47,567 nucleotides of DNA from Candidatus Binatia bacterium (GCA_036493895.1 DASXOZ010000064.1:1-47567); one strand, 5' to 3'; shown: positions 1 through 11,577, counted from the first letter of the stretch. Notes: a model not told the origin generated them from the sequence alone. Made by a program: numbers and translations.

Positions 1-1026
<1,026 letters not shown>

Positions 1027-1032
1027 CGTGCC

Positions 1033-1038
1033 GGTATA
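1033..1038 (-). promoter_or_regulatory. Candidate -10 box for leaderless miaB
   Basis: On the minus strand TATACC is followed by exactly 6 nt and then the miaB ATG. A -10 element at this distance would put the transcription start on the A of ATG. No convincing -35 hexamer is visible 17 nt upstream. The same geometry, TATACA-N6-ATG, occurs before the MFS gene at 36529. The box also lies within the small inverted repeat CCGGTATAACCGG, so it may have another role. Confidence 0.35.
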
Positions 1039-1156
1039 ACCGGAAAAACGGCCGGTTCCACCCGGCTCTTGCCCGCTCTCGCGGGGCCTCACGGGCAGCG
1101 GCGACGGATGCGGCGGCGGATGCGCCGACGCCTTGGCGCCGGCACCGTCCTGTGAA

Positions 1157-1795
1157 ATGACGAAGCCCGTGCACCGCGACGGCAATCCAGGCTCCGGCAA
1201 GCGGCCCGCAGCGACGTCGGCTTCTCCCGATCACCGTGATGCGGGCTCGCACGGCGACGCTGCCTCTCACCACCACGCCGGCGATGCGCGTGCGATCGCC
1301 TGCGCAGTGATCACCGTCTCCGATACACGTACGCTCGAAACCGATATTTCGGGTCGCGAGATTCGCGAGCTCCTGGTTGCCGCCGGCCACCGCGTCGAGA
1401 CCAGCCGCATCGTTGCCGACGAGCCGACGCTGGTACGCACCGTTCTCGAAGAGCTGGCGTCGGCGGGACGGATCGATGCCGTGCTCCTTTCGGGGGGCAC
1501 GGGCCTGGCAGCGCGCGACACGACGTTCGAAGCGGTCGGCGCCGTGCTCACCAAGCGCATCGACGGATTCGGCGAGCTCTTCCGGGCGCTCAGTTTCGAA
1601 GAGATCGGCGCGGCGGCGATGCTGTCGCGTGCGGTGGCAGGCCTGGCCGGCACGATGGCGGTTTTCTCGATGCCCGGCTCGACTGGCGCGTGCCGCCTGG
1701 CGATGCAGCGCCTGATCCTTCCGCAGCTCGCTCACGTCGTCGGCCTTGCGCGGCCGCGCTGCGAGGCTCACGACCACCGGCGAGGAACGCCGTGA
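1157..1795 (+). CDS. moaB: Molybdenum cofactor biosynthesis protein MoaB (MogA/MoaB family)
   Basis: MoaB/MogA-family protein of molybdenum cofactor synthesis, which adenylylates molybdopterin before metal insertion. The core holds ACAVITVSDTR, the substrate loop SGGTGLAARDTTFEAV and the late loop FSMPGSTGACRLAM. Family members are about 160-180 residues; this one is about 212 because of an extra N-terminal segment of roughly 45 residues rich in His, Gly and Asp, including HHH. I chose the ATG at 1157. A TTG at 1133 is also in frame, and neither has a good ribosome site. The stop overlaps the GTG of the next gene, so moaB and the moaD-moaE fusion are translationally coupled. Confidence 0.9.
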   Translation: MTKPVHRDGNPGSGKRPAATSASPDHRDAGSHGDAASHHHAGDARAIACAVITVSDTRTLETDISGREIRELLVAAGHRVETSRIVADEPTLVRTVLEELASAGRIDAVLLSGGTGLAARDTTFEAVGAVLTKRIDGFGELFRALSFEEIGAAAMLSRAVAGLAGTMAVFSMPGSTGACRLAMQRLILPQLAHVVGLARPRCEAHDHRRGTP

Positions 1796-2568
1796 ATCTC
1801 CACCTTCTTTATTTCGGCATCGTCCGCGAAAAACTCGGGCGCACGCGCGAAGAACGTCGCGTGGCAGACGGCATCACCGTCGCCGAGCTGATGACGGAGC
1901 TTGCCGGCGACCACGGCATCTTTGCGCTCGGTGCCGGATCGCTTCGTGTCGCCGTCAATCGCGAGTACGTGGGCGATTCGCACGTGCTCGCGGACCAGGA
2001 CGAAGTCGCGGTGATTCCGCCGGTTGCCGGCGGTGCTCCGCAGGCGCACGGCGCAGAGGCCGCGGCGCCTCTGGCACGCATCACCGGCGCTGCAATCGAT
2101 CTCGGCTCCCTCGTTTCGTTCGTCTCCGATCCGTCGGCCGGCGCCGTCGCGACTTTCCTCGGCACGACGCGCGCCACCAACCGCGGGCGCAGCGTCCTCA
2201 AGCTCGAATACGAAGCGTACGACGAGATGGCGGTCGCCGAATTCGTGAAGATCGCTGCGCGGGCCGCCGAGCGTTGGGAAATCACGCGCGTGGCCATCGT
2301 GCACCGCAAGGGCACCGTTCCGCTCGGGGAAGCGAGCGTCGCCATCGCGGTGTCGGCGCCACACCGTTTCGAGGCGATCGAAGCGTGCCATTACTGCATC
2401 GACGCGCTGAAGCAGGTCGCGCCGATCTGGAAGAAGGAACATTTCGAGGGCGGGGAAGTCTGGATCGGCTCCCTGGCCGACTGTGACCATGGCGACGGCG
2501 GCGATTCGCACGAAGGCGCCGGTCATCCGCACGAAACCGGCGGCCATTCCCGCCGCGGGCGCGAATAG
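1792..2568 (+). CDS. Molybdopterin synthase, MoaD-MoaE fusion
   Basis: Carries both subunits of molybdopterin synthase, which converts cyclic pyranopterin monophosphate to molybdopterin. Residues 1-81 are MoaD (ubiquitin-like fold), ending in PPVAGG with Gly80-Gly81, the tail that must become a thiocarboxylate. After a linker, about residues 100-230 are MoaE, with ATFLGTTRATNRGR and the catalytic Lys segment KQVAPIWKKEHFEGG. A His/Asp/Gly-rich tail of about 25 residues follows. The GTG start overlaps the moaB stop (GTGA) and has GAGGAA 6 nt upstream. Because the MoaD glycine pair is internal, the chain presumably has to be cut after it, as reported for MoaX of Mycobacterium tuberculosis. The cleavage here is inference. 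Confidence 0.93.
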   Translation: MNLHLLYFGIVREKLGRTREERRVADGITVAELMTELAGDHGIFALGAGSLRVAVNREYVGDSHVLADQDEVAVIPPVAGGAPQAHGAEAAAPLARITGAAIDLGSLVSFVSDPSAGAVATFLGTTRATNRGRSVLKLEYEAYDEMAVAEFVKIAARAAERWEITRVAIVHRKGTVPLGEASVAIAVSAPHRFEAIEACHYCIDALKQVAPIWKKEHFEGGEVWIGSLADCDHGDGGDSHEGAGHPHETGGHSRRGRE

Positions 2569-2597
2569 CCGCCGCCTGGAAAACTCCGTCTGGTCTT

Positions 2598-3392
2598 TCA
2601 GGTCGTCAGCGCTTCCTCGATCGGAAGCCGGGGTTCGGGCACTCCCGTCTCGGCACAGCGCCGCCGGTAGTGCAGGAAGATCGCCGCCTGCACCGTCGTC
2701 AGGACGATCGTCGCGAGCATCGAGGCAGGAAGCAGGTATTCGCGCGGAGACAGCGCCGCCGCCACCGGCAGCGCCTGCCCGAGAAGCGTGTAGAACACGA
2801 GGCGCCAGCGGTTGTTCTCCGTCAGGCGTGAGCTGGCCGTCAGCGGCCATGCCAGCGGCGCCAGCCAGGGCCAGCGCTGCCATTGCCAGAGCGCAGGCGG
2901 AATGCGATCGCGCTCGAGCAGGATCACCAGAAAGGAGAGAAAGCTGAAGCGCACGAGGATGGAGACCAGGATCACGACACCGGCCGCTGTGCTGGCCGGA
3001 ATCAGGATAGGGGAGTTTCCGAGAGCCGCCGTCATTGCCAGCAGCATCGCGGTCTCGGCTCCCCAGGCGATGGAGATCGCGACGATCGCGTAGACCACCA
3101 GGGGAAACACTCGCCTGGCCATCAGCGCAATCACGGGCGGCCACGTGAGCTGGCGTCCTTCGAGCTGGGCCGTGAACAGCACCGCGGGAAGCATCGACGT
3201 GACGAGCCCCGAGACCACCGTCACGAGGAAAGGCAGCAGTGGCGGCGGCTCGTCGCTCGGTGCCGGCATCGACAGGGCGGCCACGGCGATCAGCGCCGAC
3301 AATGCGAGCCACAGCAGGAGGTCGGGGCGCACCAGGGCCCATCCCTGGCGCATCTCGAACGGGAACACCGAAAACAGCCAGCGAAGGAACAC
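2598..3392 (-). CDS. Integral membrane protein of unknown function
   Basis: A 264-residue protein with about six hydrophobic segments, for example LLLWLALSALIAVAALSM, TAAGVVILVSILVRFSFLSF and SMLATIVLTTVQAAIFLHY. Basic and proline-rich loops separate them, and RRRCAETG follows the last helix. I recognise no enzyme or transporter motif. It starts at a GTG and converges with moaD-E, the two ends being 29 nt apart. It diverges from the TPR operon. The many membrane helices and biased base composition support it as a real gene, but the function is unknown. Confidence 0.7.
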   Translation of the reverse strand: MFLRWLFSVFPFEMRQGWALVRPDLLLWLALSALIAVAALSMPAPSDEPPPLLPFLVTVVSGLVTSMLPAVLFTAQLEGRQLTWPPVIALMARRVFPLVVYAIVAISIAWGAETAMLLAMTAALGNSPILIPASTAAGVVILVSILVRFSFLSFLVILLERDRIPPALWQWQRWPWLAPLAWPLTASSRLTENNRWRLVFYTLLGQALPVAAALSPREYLLPASMLATIVLTTVQAAIFLHYRRRCAETGVPEPRLPIEEALTT

Positions 3393-3498
3393 CGGCGCGC
3401 CTTAACGGACGGGCCCCACGCGCGCAACCGGGGCGCCGGCCCCGGCGAGTCGGCGAATTGTCCCCGTCGCGAGGCGCGTGGTAAGTTCGGCGACCGCC

Positions 3499-5340
3499 AT
3501 GTCGAGCATTCTCTTCGGTTGCCGGGGGCTGCGACGCTGCCGCGTCGCGCTCAGGCCTTCGGTCCAGGCTTTGCCATTTCTATTCCTTGTCCTTCCGGCG
3601 GTTCTCGCAGGCTGCTCGGCAATGGGCACGCACGGACCGCGCCCCGTCAGCGACGAGCGTCGCCAGGCTTCGGGCGCGGAATTCACCGAGCGCCCGACCG
3701 TGAGCGAGAGCGACAAGGCTCGGGGACATTTCCTCGCGGCCATCGTCGCGCGCTTCGACAACGACTACGAGACGGCGACGCGAGAGACCGTCAAGGCCGT
3801 GGCCGCCGATCCCAAGGTGCCGCGCCTTCGCGCCGAGCTTGCCGAGCTGTACGTGCGCGGCGGCGAGCTGGCCAAGGCGCGCGAGCAGGCCGCTGTGCTC
3901 GTGACGCTTCAGCCCGGCGAGATCGAGCCGCGACTTTTCGCCGGGCGCGTCGACATCGCGCTGCAGGAATACCAGCGCGCGATCGGCGAGCTGCAGGAAG
4001 TGCTCGTGATCAAGCCGGACAACGAGGAAGCCCTCGTGCTGCTCGGCGCTCTGTACAGCCGCGTCGGCGACCACGCGCACGCGGTCGAGGTGCTTCGCCG
4101 CGCCACTGCGATCAGCCCGGAGTCGTTCATCGCGAATTTCGGGCTCGGCAAATCGCTGGCGGCAACCGGCCAGTACGAAGACGCGCTGCGCTCGCTCAAG
4201 CACGCGGCGCGCCTGAACGCATCGATCGCCGAGCTGCACCTGCACACCGCGTTCGTCTACGTCCGGCTCGGCATGCGCAAGAAGGCGATCGACAGCTTCA
4301 ATCGCGCGATCGACTTCAATCCCCAGCTCGAGCAGGCGCGGCGCCAGATCGGTCCCCTCGACGAGAACGACCCGCACCTGGACGCCAAGCTGAAAAAATA
4401 CGAGAGCCTCGTCGACTTCGCCGAGGACCCTCTGGCTACCTGCGCGAAGATCGGGCTGATCGACTTCCAGCGCGGCGATTACGTGCGCGCCATCACCGAT
4501 TTCCACATCGTGCTCGGCGCGAGGCCCGGCGAGGACGAAATCCGCTACTGGCTTGCGCTAGCCTACGACAAGGTCGGCGATCTCGACGGCACCGCGCGCG
4601 AGCTGGCCCTGGTCTCCGCTCGCGCGCCGCGCTACGTCGACGCGAGACTGTTCCTCAGCAGCATCCTCGAGGAGAAAGGCAACGTCGATGGTGCGATCGA
4701 CGCCGTGCAGAAGCTGCTCGTGGCCGCGCCCGACAACGCCGACGGCCTGCGTCGCCTGATCGCGCTGTACCGGACCAAGAAGCAGTACACGGCGGCGATC
4801 ACGATCGCCAGGCGCCTGGTCGCGCTCGATCCGAAGAACGACGCGTACCTGTACGGCCTGGCATGGCTCTACGACGAGTCCGGCGACAAGGACAAGGCGA
4901 TTGCGACGCTGAAGCAGGTGCTCGCGATCAATCCGCAGAACGCCGATGCGCTCAACCACCTCGGCTATACGTGGGCCGAGAAAGGCCAGAACATCGACGA
5001 GGCCGAAAAGCTGATCCGCAAGGCGCTCGAGATGCATCCCGACAACGCCGCGATCGTCGACAGCCTGGCGTGGGTCTACTACCAGAAGAAGGACTACGCC
5101 GCTGCCGTCCGCGAGCTGGAGAAGGCGACGTCGCTCGGCGGCCGCGACCCGGTGATCGTCGAGCACCTCGGCGACGTGTATCTCAAGGTCGGCCGCGACG
5201 TCGATGCCGAACGCAGCTACCGCGACGCCGCCGCGAGAACGGAGGACCCGGATCAGCGCCGCTCGCTGGAGCGCAAGATCCACGAGATCCGCAGCCGCTG
5301 GAACGGCAGCAATGGCGCTCTGGCCGGCGAGGACCTCTGA
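3499..5340 (+). CDS. TPR-repeat lipoprotein
   Basis: About 613 residues. An N-terminal hydrophobic segment ends in the lipobox VLAGC (Cys39 from the ATG), so it is probably an outer-membrane lipoprotein facing the periplasm. The remainder is built from tetratricopeptide repeats across roughly residues 70-590; the A/G/Y/A/P spacing is clear in copies such as NADALNHLGYTWAEKGQNID. Such proteins scaffold protein complexes; the partner is not evident. An in-frame GTG at 3478 is an alternative start, but the ATG gives a normal signal peptide. The next gene starts 29 nt before this stop, pointing to an operon with the LolB-like lipoprotein. Confidence 0.85.
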   Translation: MSSILFGCRGLRRCRVALRPSVQALPFLFLVLPAVLAGCSAMGTHGPRPVSDERRQASGAEFTERPTVSESDKARGHFLAAIVARFDNDYETATRETVKAVAADPKVPRLRAELAELYVRGGELAKAREQAAVLVTLQPGEIEPRLFAGRVDIALQEYQRAIGELQEVLVIKPDNEEALVLLGALYSRVGDHAHAVEVLRRATAISPESFIANFGLGKSLAATGQYEDALRSLKHAARLNASIAELHLHTAFVYVRLGMRKKAIDSFNRAIDFNPQLEQARRQIGPLDENDPHLDAKLKKYESLVDFAEDPLATCAKIGLIDFQRGDYVRAITDFHIVLGARPGEDEIRYWLALAYDKVGDLDGTARELALVSARAPRYVDARLFLSSILEEKGNVDGAIDAVQKLLVAAPDNADGLRRLIALYRTKKQYTAAITIARRLVALDPKNDAYLYGLAWLYDESGDKDKAIATLKQVLAINPQNADALNHLGYTWAEKGQNIDEAEKLIRKALEMHPDNAAIVDSLAWVYYQKKDYAAAVRELEKATSLGGRDPVIVEHLGDVYLKVGRDVDAERSYRDAAARTEDPDQRRSLERKIHEIRSRWNGSNGALAGEDL

Positions 5341-6142
5341 GCTGTTCCGCGCGGCCGCCTTCGTGCTGGCCGCGCTGTGCGGGTGCGCGGCGACGGTGCC
5401 GGTCCGGCCCCACGCCCCCACTCCGACCGGCGCCGCTCCGACCGTCAAGCAGATCACCGACGTCCTGCAGGCGCGCGACCGCGCGCTGGCGACGTTCCGC
5501 GCCCAGGCCCGCCTCGACTACACCTCTCCGCAACAGAGCTTCCGCTCGACGCAGGTGATCGTCGTGCGCGCGCCGTCCCGCGCGCGCATCGACGTGATCC
5601 ACCCGTTCGGCGTGAGCTACACCGTCGCGACCGACGGCAAGCAGCTGTCGGCTTACGACCGTCGCAAGAGCGTCTTTTACGAGGGCCAGGCCGGTGCCGA
5701 GAGCTTCCGGCACTTCATCGGTGTTCCTCTCGGTGCGACCGAGCTCGCGGCCGTGCTGCGCGGCGTTCCACCGGCGCTCGGCGACAAGCGCTGGCAACCG
5801 GTGCAGCCGACCGAAGGAGGCTGGCTGCTGCGCCGCGTGCTCGGCGGCGGCGGCACCCTCGAATTCGTCGTCGATGCGAACAGCTACGAGCCGCTTCGCG
5901 TGAAAATCTCCGGCGACCGCGACCGCCACGAAGTCGAGGTCGCGTACGAAGACTATCGCGACGTATCCGGGATCCGCGTGCCGTACCGCATCAACGTGAG
6001 CTTCCGCGACGGCAGCCATCTCGAGCTCGAGTACCAGAACGTGCAGCGGGGCGTCGTGCTGGCCGACGAGGCTTTCCACATCGACCGGCCTGCGGGCGCA
6101 CGCTCCGTCAATATCGATACGGAGGGCACCGGTGGCACGTAA
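5312..6142 (+). CDS. LolA/LolB-superfamily lipoprotein (DUF4292-like)
   Basis: About 276 residues with a short signal and the lipobox-like sequence LCGC (Cys25). The body resembles the LolA/LolB superfamily, a concave beta-sheet that binds lipoprotein acyl chains: a stretch that starts at ITDVLQARDRALATFRAQAR, then VRAPSRARIDVIHPFGVSY, and beta-rich C-terminal strands near VEVAYEDYRDVSGIRVPYRI. This suggests a role in lipoprotein or lipid traffic at the outer membrane. The ATG at 5312 lies inside the end of the TPR gene; longer in-frame extensions lack a signal peptide. It overlaps the next gene by 11 nt. Superfamily placement is likely; true LolB function is not shown. Confidence 0.7.
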   Translation: MALWPARTSELFRAAAFVLAALCGCAATVPVRPHAPTPTGAAPTVKQITDVLQARDRALATFRAQARLDYTSPQQSFRSTQVIVVRAPSRARIDVIHPFGVSYTVATDGKQLSAYDRRKSVFYEGQAGAESFRHFIGVPLGATELAAVLRGVPPALGDKRWQPVQPTEGGWLLRRVLGGGGTLEFVVDANSYEPLRVKISGDRDRHEVEVAYEDYRDVSGIRVPYRINVSFRDGSHLELEYQNVQRGVVLADEAFHIDRPAGARSVNIDTEGTGGT

Positions 6143-7793
6143 GGCAAGTCGCCGTGTGTGGCCGGCACTGGCGCTCCTTGCGCTTGTAGTTGCCGCCGGC
6201 TGCGAGCGGCGGCCCGAGCAATCCGTGCAGAATGTCGGAGGCGAGGGCGACGACCAGCCCGCGCATGGCGACGCGATCGTCTACGGCACCATCGGGGATG
6301 CTTCGACGCTCATTCCGATGCTCGCTTCCGACAGCTCGTCGAGCGAGTACGCCAACGACATCTTCGACGGGCTTCTCGAATACGACAAGACGCTGAGCAC
6401 GCTCGAGCCGCGCCTGGCCGAGAAATGGGACGTCGAGGACGGAGGCCTCAAGCTCACGTTCCATCTGCGCCACGACGTGAAGTGGACCGACGGGCAGCCG
6501 TTTACCGCACGCGACGTCGAATTCGGCTTCAACCTGATCCGCGATCCGGCCACGCTCACCGCTTACGCGGAAGACTACAAGCAGGCCAAGTCGCTGGAAG
6601 TGCTCGACGACTGGACGTTCCGCGTCGTCTACGAAAAACCATTCGCCCCGGCGCTCGCGTCGTGGGGGTCGATGGTGGTCCTGCCGCGCCATCTTCTCGA
6701 AGGCAAGAACATCAACAACAACATCGAGTTCGCACAGCACCCGGTCGGACTCGGGCCGTACCGGTTCGAGAACTGGCAGCGCAACACGCGCTTCAGCGTG
6801 CGATCGAACCCGGGATACTACCGCGGCTGGCCGTGGGTCGAGCAGATCGTCTACCGGATCATCCCCGACCAGGCGACGCAGTTCCTCGAACTCCAGGCCG
6901 GCGGCATCGACTCGATGACGCTGACGCCGCTTCAGTTCACGCGCCAGACTTCGACGCCGGTCTTCGCGCGCGATTTCCGCAAGTACCGCTTCGTCTCCAA
7001 CGCGTACACGTACATGGGCTACAACCTGGACGATCCGCGCTTTGCCGACGTACGCGTGCGCCGCGCGTTCTCGATGGCCGTCAACAAGCAGGAGATCGTC
7101 GATGCGGTGCTGTTCGGCCTCGGAAAGCCGTGCGAAGGACCGTACCGGCCCGGAACGATCTGGACCAACGACAAGCTGCCGCCTTACCCGTTCGATCCCG
7201 GCAAGGCCCGCGCGCTGCTGGCCGAGGCCGGCTGGACCGACAGCGACGGCGACGGCATCCTGGACAAGGACGGCAAGCCGTTCGCATTCACGATCCTGAC
7301 GAACCAGGGCAACGAGACCCGGTTGAAGACCGCGACGATCATCCAGAAGCGCCTGCGCGACATCGGCGTCGACGTCAAGGTGCGTGTCCTCGAATGGTCG
7401 GCGTTCATCAACGACTTCATCGACAAGCGCCGGTTCGAAGTGATCGTGCTCGGATGGGGCCTGTCGCTGGATCCCGACCAGTTCGACATCTGGGATTCCG
7501 AGAAGACGGGGTACAAGCAGTTCAACTTCATCGACTACAAGAACAAGGAAGTCGACGATCTTCTCGAGAAGGGCCGCCGCACGTTCGACGAAGCCGAGCG
7601 AAAGCGCATTTACGACCGCTTCCAGGAAATCCTCTACGACGAACAGCCCTACACGTTCCTGTACGTACCCGAGGCGACGCCGATCGTCGCGGCGCGGTTT
7701 CACGGGATCGAGGCGGCCCCGGCCGGCATTTCGTGGAACTTTCCGTTCTGGTACGTCCCCAAGGGCCAGCAGAAGTACGTGATCACCGAGTAG
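6132..7793 (+). CDS. Peptide ABC transporter substrate-binding lipoprotein (SBP family 5)
   Basis: 553 residues. The N-terminus WPALALLALVVAAGC is a lipoprotein signal with Cys24 as the lipid-attachment residue. Family 5 (DppA/OppA) features include FDGLLEYD near the start, LTFHLRHDVKWTDGQPFTARD (the family signature region) and FSMAVNKQEIVDAVLFG. The length fits DppA/OppA. It captures peptides or similar solutes in the periplasm for the permeases and ATPases encoded next to it. The GTG start overlaps the preceding gene. The ligand cannot be told from sequence; nickel, oligosaccharide and opine binders share this fold. Confidence 0.92.
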   Translation: MARKASRRVWPALALLALVVAAGCERRPEQSVQNVGGEGDDQPAHGDAIVYGTIGDASTLIPMLASDSSSSEYANDIFDGLLEYDKTLSTLEPRLAEKWDVEDGGLKLTFHLRHDVKWTDGQPFTARDVEFGFNLIRDPATLTAYAEDYKQAKSLEVLDDWTFRVVYEKPFAPALASWGSMVVLPRHLLEGKNINNNIEFAQHPVGLGPYRFENWQRNTRFSVRSNPGYYRGWPWVEQIVYRIIPDQATQFLELQAGGIDSMTLTPLQFTRQTSTPVFARDFRKYRFVSNAYTYMGYNLDDPRFADVRVRRAFSMAVNKQEIVDAVLFGLGKPCEGPYRPGTIWTNDKLPPYPFDPGKARALLAEAGWTDSDGDGILDKDGKPFAFTILTNQGNETRLKTATIIQKRLRDIGVDVKVRVLEWSAFINDFIDKRRFEVIVLGWGLSLDPDQFDIWDSEKTGYKQFNFIDYKNKEVDDLLEKGRRTFDEAERKRIYDRFQEILYDEQPYTFLYVPEATPIVAARFHGIEAAPAGISWNFPFWYVPKGQQKYVITE

Positions 7794-7798
7794 CCGAG

Positions 7799-8773
7799 AT
7801 GCTTTCCTACCTTGCCAGGCGCCTGGCCGGATTCGTGCCGCTGCTGCTCGGGATTTCGCTCGTCTCGTTCTCGGTGATGACGCTGGCGCCGGGCAGCCCC
7901 GTCGATCTGATGACGGACCTCAACCCGAAGGCGAGCCCGGAAGACAGGATCAAGCTCGAGAAATTCTACGGCCTCGACCAGCCGCTGTACGTGCAGTACG
8001 GCCTGTGGCTCGGACGGGTGGTCCATGGAGACCTCGGGACGTCGTTCTCGCGCGACCGGCGCCCGGTGGTGGACAAGATTCTCGAAGCCCTGCCGATCAC
8101 GGTGATGCTCAACGTGCTCGAGCTGGCGCTCGTGCTGGCCTTCGCGATTCCCATCGGCATCCATTCTGCGGCCCGGCAGTATTCGCTGGGCGATCGCGTC
8201 ACGACGGTGCTCGTGTTCATCGGCTTTGCGACGCCGGATTTCTGGGCCGCGCTGCTCGCGATGACGCTGTTCGGGGCCGAGCTGAACCTGTTGCCGATCT
8301 CCGGGCTTCGTTCCATCGACTATCCTTCGATGTCGCTGCTCGGCAAGATCGCCGACTCGGTCAAACACCTGATTTTGCCGGTGACGATTGCGGCTCTCGG
8401 CGGCCTGGCCGGCATGTCGCGTTACATGCGCTCGAGCATGCTCGAAGTGCTGCGCCAGGACTACGTGCAGACCGCGCGAGCCAAAGGCCTGGAGGAGCGG
8501 GTGGTGCTGCGCCGCCACGCGCTGCGCAATGCCTTGCTGCCGGTGGTCACTCTTCTCGGCCTGTCGATTCCGGGCCTCATCGGCGGCTCGGTGATCGCCG
8601 AGCAGATTTTTTCGATTCCGGGCATGGGACGCCTGTTCTTCAGCAGCGTCATGGCACGCGATTATCCGGTCGTCATGGGTGTGCTGATGTTCGGCGCCAT
8701 CCTCACCCTGCTCGGCAACCTCGCGGCCGACCTGCTCTACGTCGCGGTCGATCCGCGGCTGAGGAAGGGCTGA
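7799..8773 (+). CDS. Peptide ABC transporter permease, DppB/OppB type
   Basis: 324 residues and about six membrane helices. The N-terminal signature SYLARRLAGFVPLLLGISLV is typical of DppB/OppB. The cytoplasmic EAA loop, YVQTARAKGLEERVVLRRHA, contacts the ATPase, and the C-terminus YVAVDPRLRKG matches the family. The ATG lies 5 nt after the binding-protein stop. It forms the heterodimeric channel with the next gene product. Confidence 0.95.
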   Translation: MLSYLARRLAGFVPLLLGISLVSFSVMTLAPGSPVDLMTDLNPKASPEDRIKLEKFYGLDQPLYVQYGLWLGRVVHGDLGTSFSRDRRPVVDKILEALPITVMLNVLELALVLAFAIPIGIHSAARQYSLGDRVTTVLVFIGFATPDFWAALLAMTLFGAELNLLPISGLRSIDYPSMSLLGKIADSVKHLILPVTIAALGGLAGMSRYMRSSMLEVLRQDYVQTARAKGLEERVVLRRHALRNALLPVVTLLGLSIPGLIGGSVIAEQIFSIPGMGRLFFSSVMARDYPVVMGVLMFGAILTLLGNLAADLLYVAVDPRLRKG

Positions 8774-8774
8774 G

Positions 8775-9599
8775 ATGCTTCGCCGGCTGCTCGGAAATCC
8801 GCTCGCCGTCGCCGGCGCTATCATCGTCGTGACGCTTTTCGTGCTGGCGCTGGCCGCACCGTGGATCGCGCCGTGGGATCCCTACGATTTCGATGCGAAG
8901 CACGTCCTGGAAGGCCCGAGCGCAGCGCATCTGCTGGGGACCGACAGCCTCGGCCGCGACGTGGCGAGCCGGATGCTGTTCGGCGCCCGCGTCTCGCTGA
9001 TGGTCGGCTTCGTGGCGGTGGGAATCTCCACCACCATTGGAGTCGCACTCGGCGCGGTCTCGGGCTTCTTCGGCGGCATGGTCGACGCCGTGATCATGCG
9101 CTTCGTCGACGTGATGCTGACGTTCCCGACGTTCTTCCTCATCCTGGCCGTCATCGCGTACCTGGATGCGAGCATCTGGAACATCATGGCGGTGATCGGC
9201 GTGACCTCGTGGATGGGCGTCTGCCGCCTGGTGCGGGCCGAGGTGATGAGCCTTCGCGAGCGCGATTTCATCGTCGCGGCCACCGCGCTCGGCATGACGC
9301 CGATGCGGATCATCGCGCGCCACGCGCTTCCGAACGCGATGGCGCCGGTATTCGTCTCCGCCGTTCTCGGCGTTGCCGGCGCGATTCTCATCGAGAGCGC
9401 GCTGTCTTTCCTCGGCATCGGCGTGCAGCCACCCACCGCGAGCTGGGGAAACATCCTCACCGAAGGCAAGGAGACCCTCGGCGTGGCGTGGTGGCTCTCC
9501 GTCTATCCGGGCCTGGCGATCCTCGTTACGGTGCTCGGCTACAATCTTCTCGGCGAAGGGCTTCGCGACGTGCTCGATCCGAGGCTGAAATCCAGGTGA
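8775..9599 (+). CDS. Peptide ABC transporter permease, DppC/OppC type
   Basis: 274 residues. It opens with a transmembrane helix and [15 protein letters not shown], then [19 protein letters not shown], the DppC/OppC hallmark. The EAA loop is [20 protein letters not shown] and the C-terminus is [13 protein letters not shown]. The start is 1 nt after the preceding stop with GAGGAAG upstream. It pairs with the DppB-type permease. Confidence 0.95.
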   Translation: MLRRLLGNPLAVAGAIIVVTLFVLALAAPWIAPWDPYDFDAKHVLEGPSAAHLLGTDSLGRDVASRMLFGARVSLMVGFVAVGISTTIGVALGAVSGFFGGMVDAVIMRFVDVMLTFPTFFLILAVIAYLDASIWNIMAVIGVTSWMGVCRLVRAEVMSLRERDFIVAATALGMTPMRIIARHALPNAMAPVFVSAVLGVAGAILIESALSFLGIGVQPPTASWGNILTEGKETLGVAWWLSVYPGLAILVTVLGYNLLGEGLRDVLDPRLKSR

Positions 9600-10596
9600 G
9601 CGAGCGCGGGCGCAAGCAGACGCTGCTCGAGGTCGACGGCCTCGTGACGACGTTCCAGACCGAAGCCGGCACCGTGCGCGCAGTGGACGGTGTGAGCTTT
9701 TGCGTCGGCCACGGCGAAACGGTGGCGCTCGTCGGCGAATCCGGCTGCGGCAAGAGTGTCACGGCGCTGTCGATCCTGCGCCTCGTCCAGGCTCCCGCCG
9801 GCCGCATCGCCGCGGGTCGCGTACTTCTCGACGGCAAGGACCTGCTGCCCATGTCCGACGAAGAGATGCGGCGCGTGCGCGGCGCGCGCATCGGCATGAT
9901 CTTCCAGGAGCCGATGACGTCCCTCAATCCGGTGCTGACGATCGGCTTCCAGATTGCAGAGGCCGTCAGCCTGCACCGCAACGTCACGCGCGCGGACGCG
10001 TGGAAAAAAGCGGTGGAGATGCTCGAGCTCGTCGAGATGCCCGATGCCGCCGAGCGGGCCCGGGCCTATCCGCACCAGTTGAGCGGCGGCATGCGCCAGC
10101 GTGTCATGATCGCGATGGCGCTTTCGTGCCACCCCGAGCTCCTGATTGCCGACGAACCGACGACGGCACTCGACGTGACGATCCAGGCACAGATCCTCGA
10201 GCTTCTCGACGGACTTCGCGACAAGCTCGGCATGGCGCTGCTGCTGATCACCCACGACCTCGGTGTCGTCGCCGAGAGAGCCGAGCGGGTGCTCGTCATG
10301 TACGCCGGTCGCGTCATCGAAGAAGGGCCCGTGGAGGCCGTTTTCGCGGATCCCCGCCATCCGTACACGCGCGGGCTGCTGCGCTCGGTGCCGCGTCTCG
10401 GAAACCCGCGCGCGCGCCTCGATGCGATTCCCGGGTTCGTCCCGCGCCTGACCGAGCTGCCTTCCGGTTGCCGCTTCCGCGACCGCTGCGAGCTGGCCGA
10501 GCCCGACTGTGCGCGCATCGACCCGGCACTGGAGCGGTTCGACGGCGACCGCGCGGCCGCGTGCATCGTCACGATGCGCGAAGAAAAGGCTCGCGC

Positions 10597-10600
<4 letters not shown>
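9596..10600 (+). CDS. Peptide ABC transporter ATPase, DppD/OppD type
   Basis: 334 residues. Walker A is GESGCGKS, the signature LSGGMRQRV, Walker [13 protein letters not shown] and the switch His is in [10 protein letters not shown]. The C-terminal oligopeptide-transporter extension is present, with the Cys-containing segment [15 protein letters not shown]. The GTG start overlaps the permease stop (GTGA) and the gene ends in an ATGA overlap with the next ATPase, so the five transporter genes are translated as a coupled unit. Confidence 0.95.

Positions 10601-11577
<977 letters not shown>

Noticed and set aside
2883..5558. 891-codon plus-strand frame over the membrane-protein and TPR genes
   Set aside because: Arg-rich translation without family features, lying out of frame with recognised genes.
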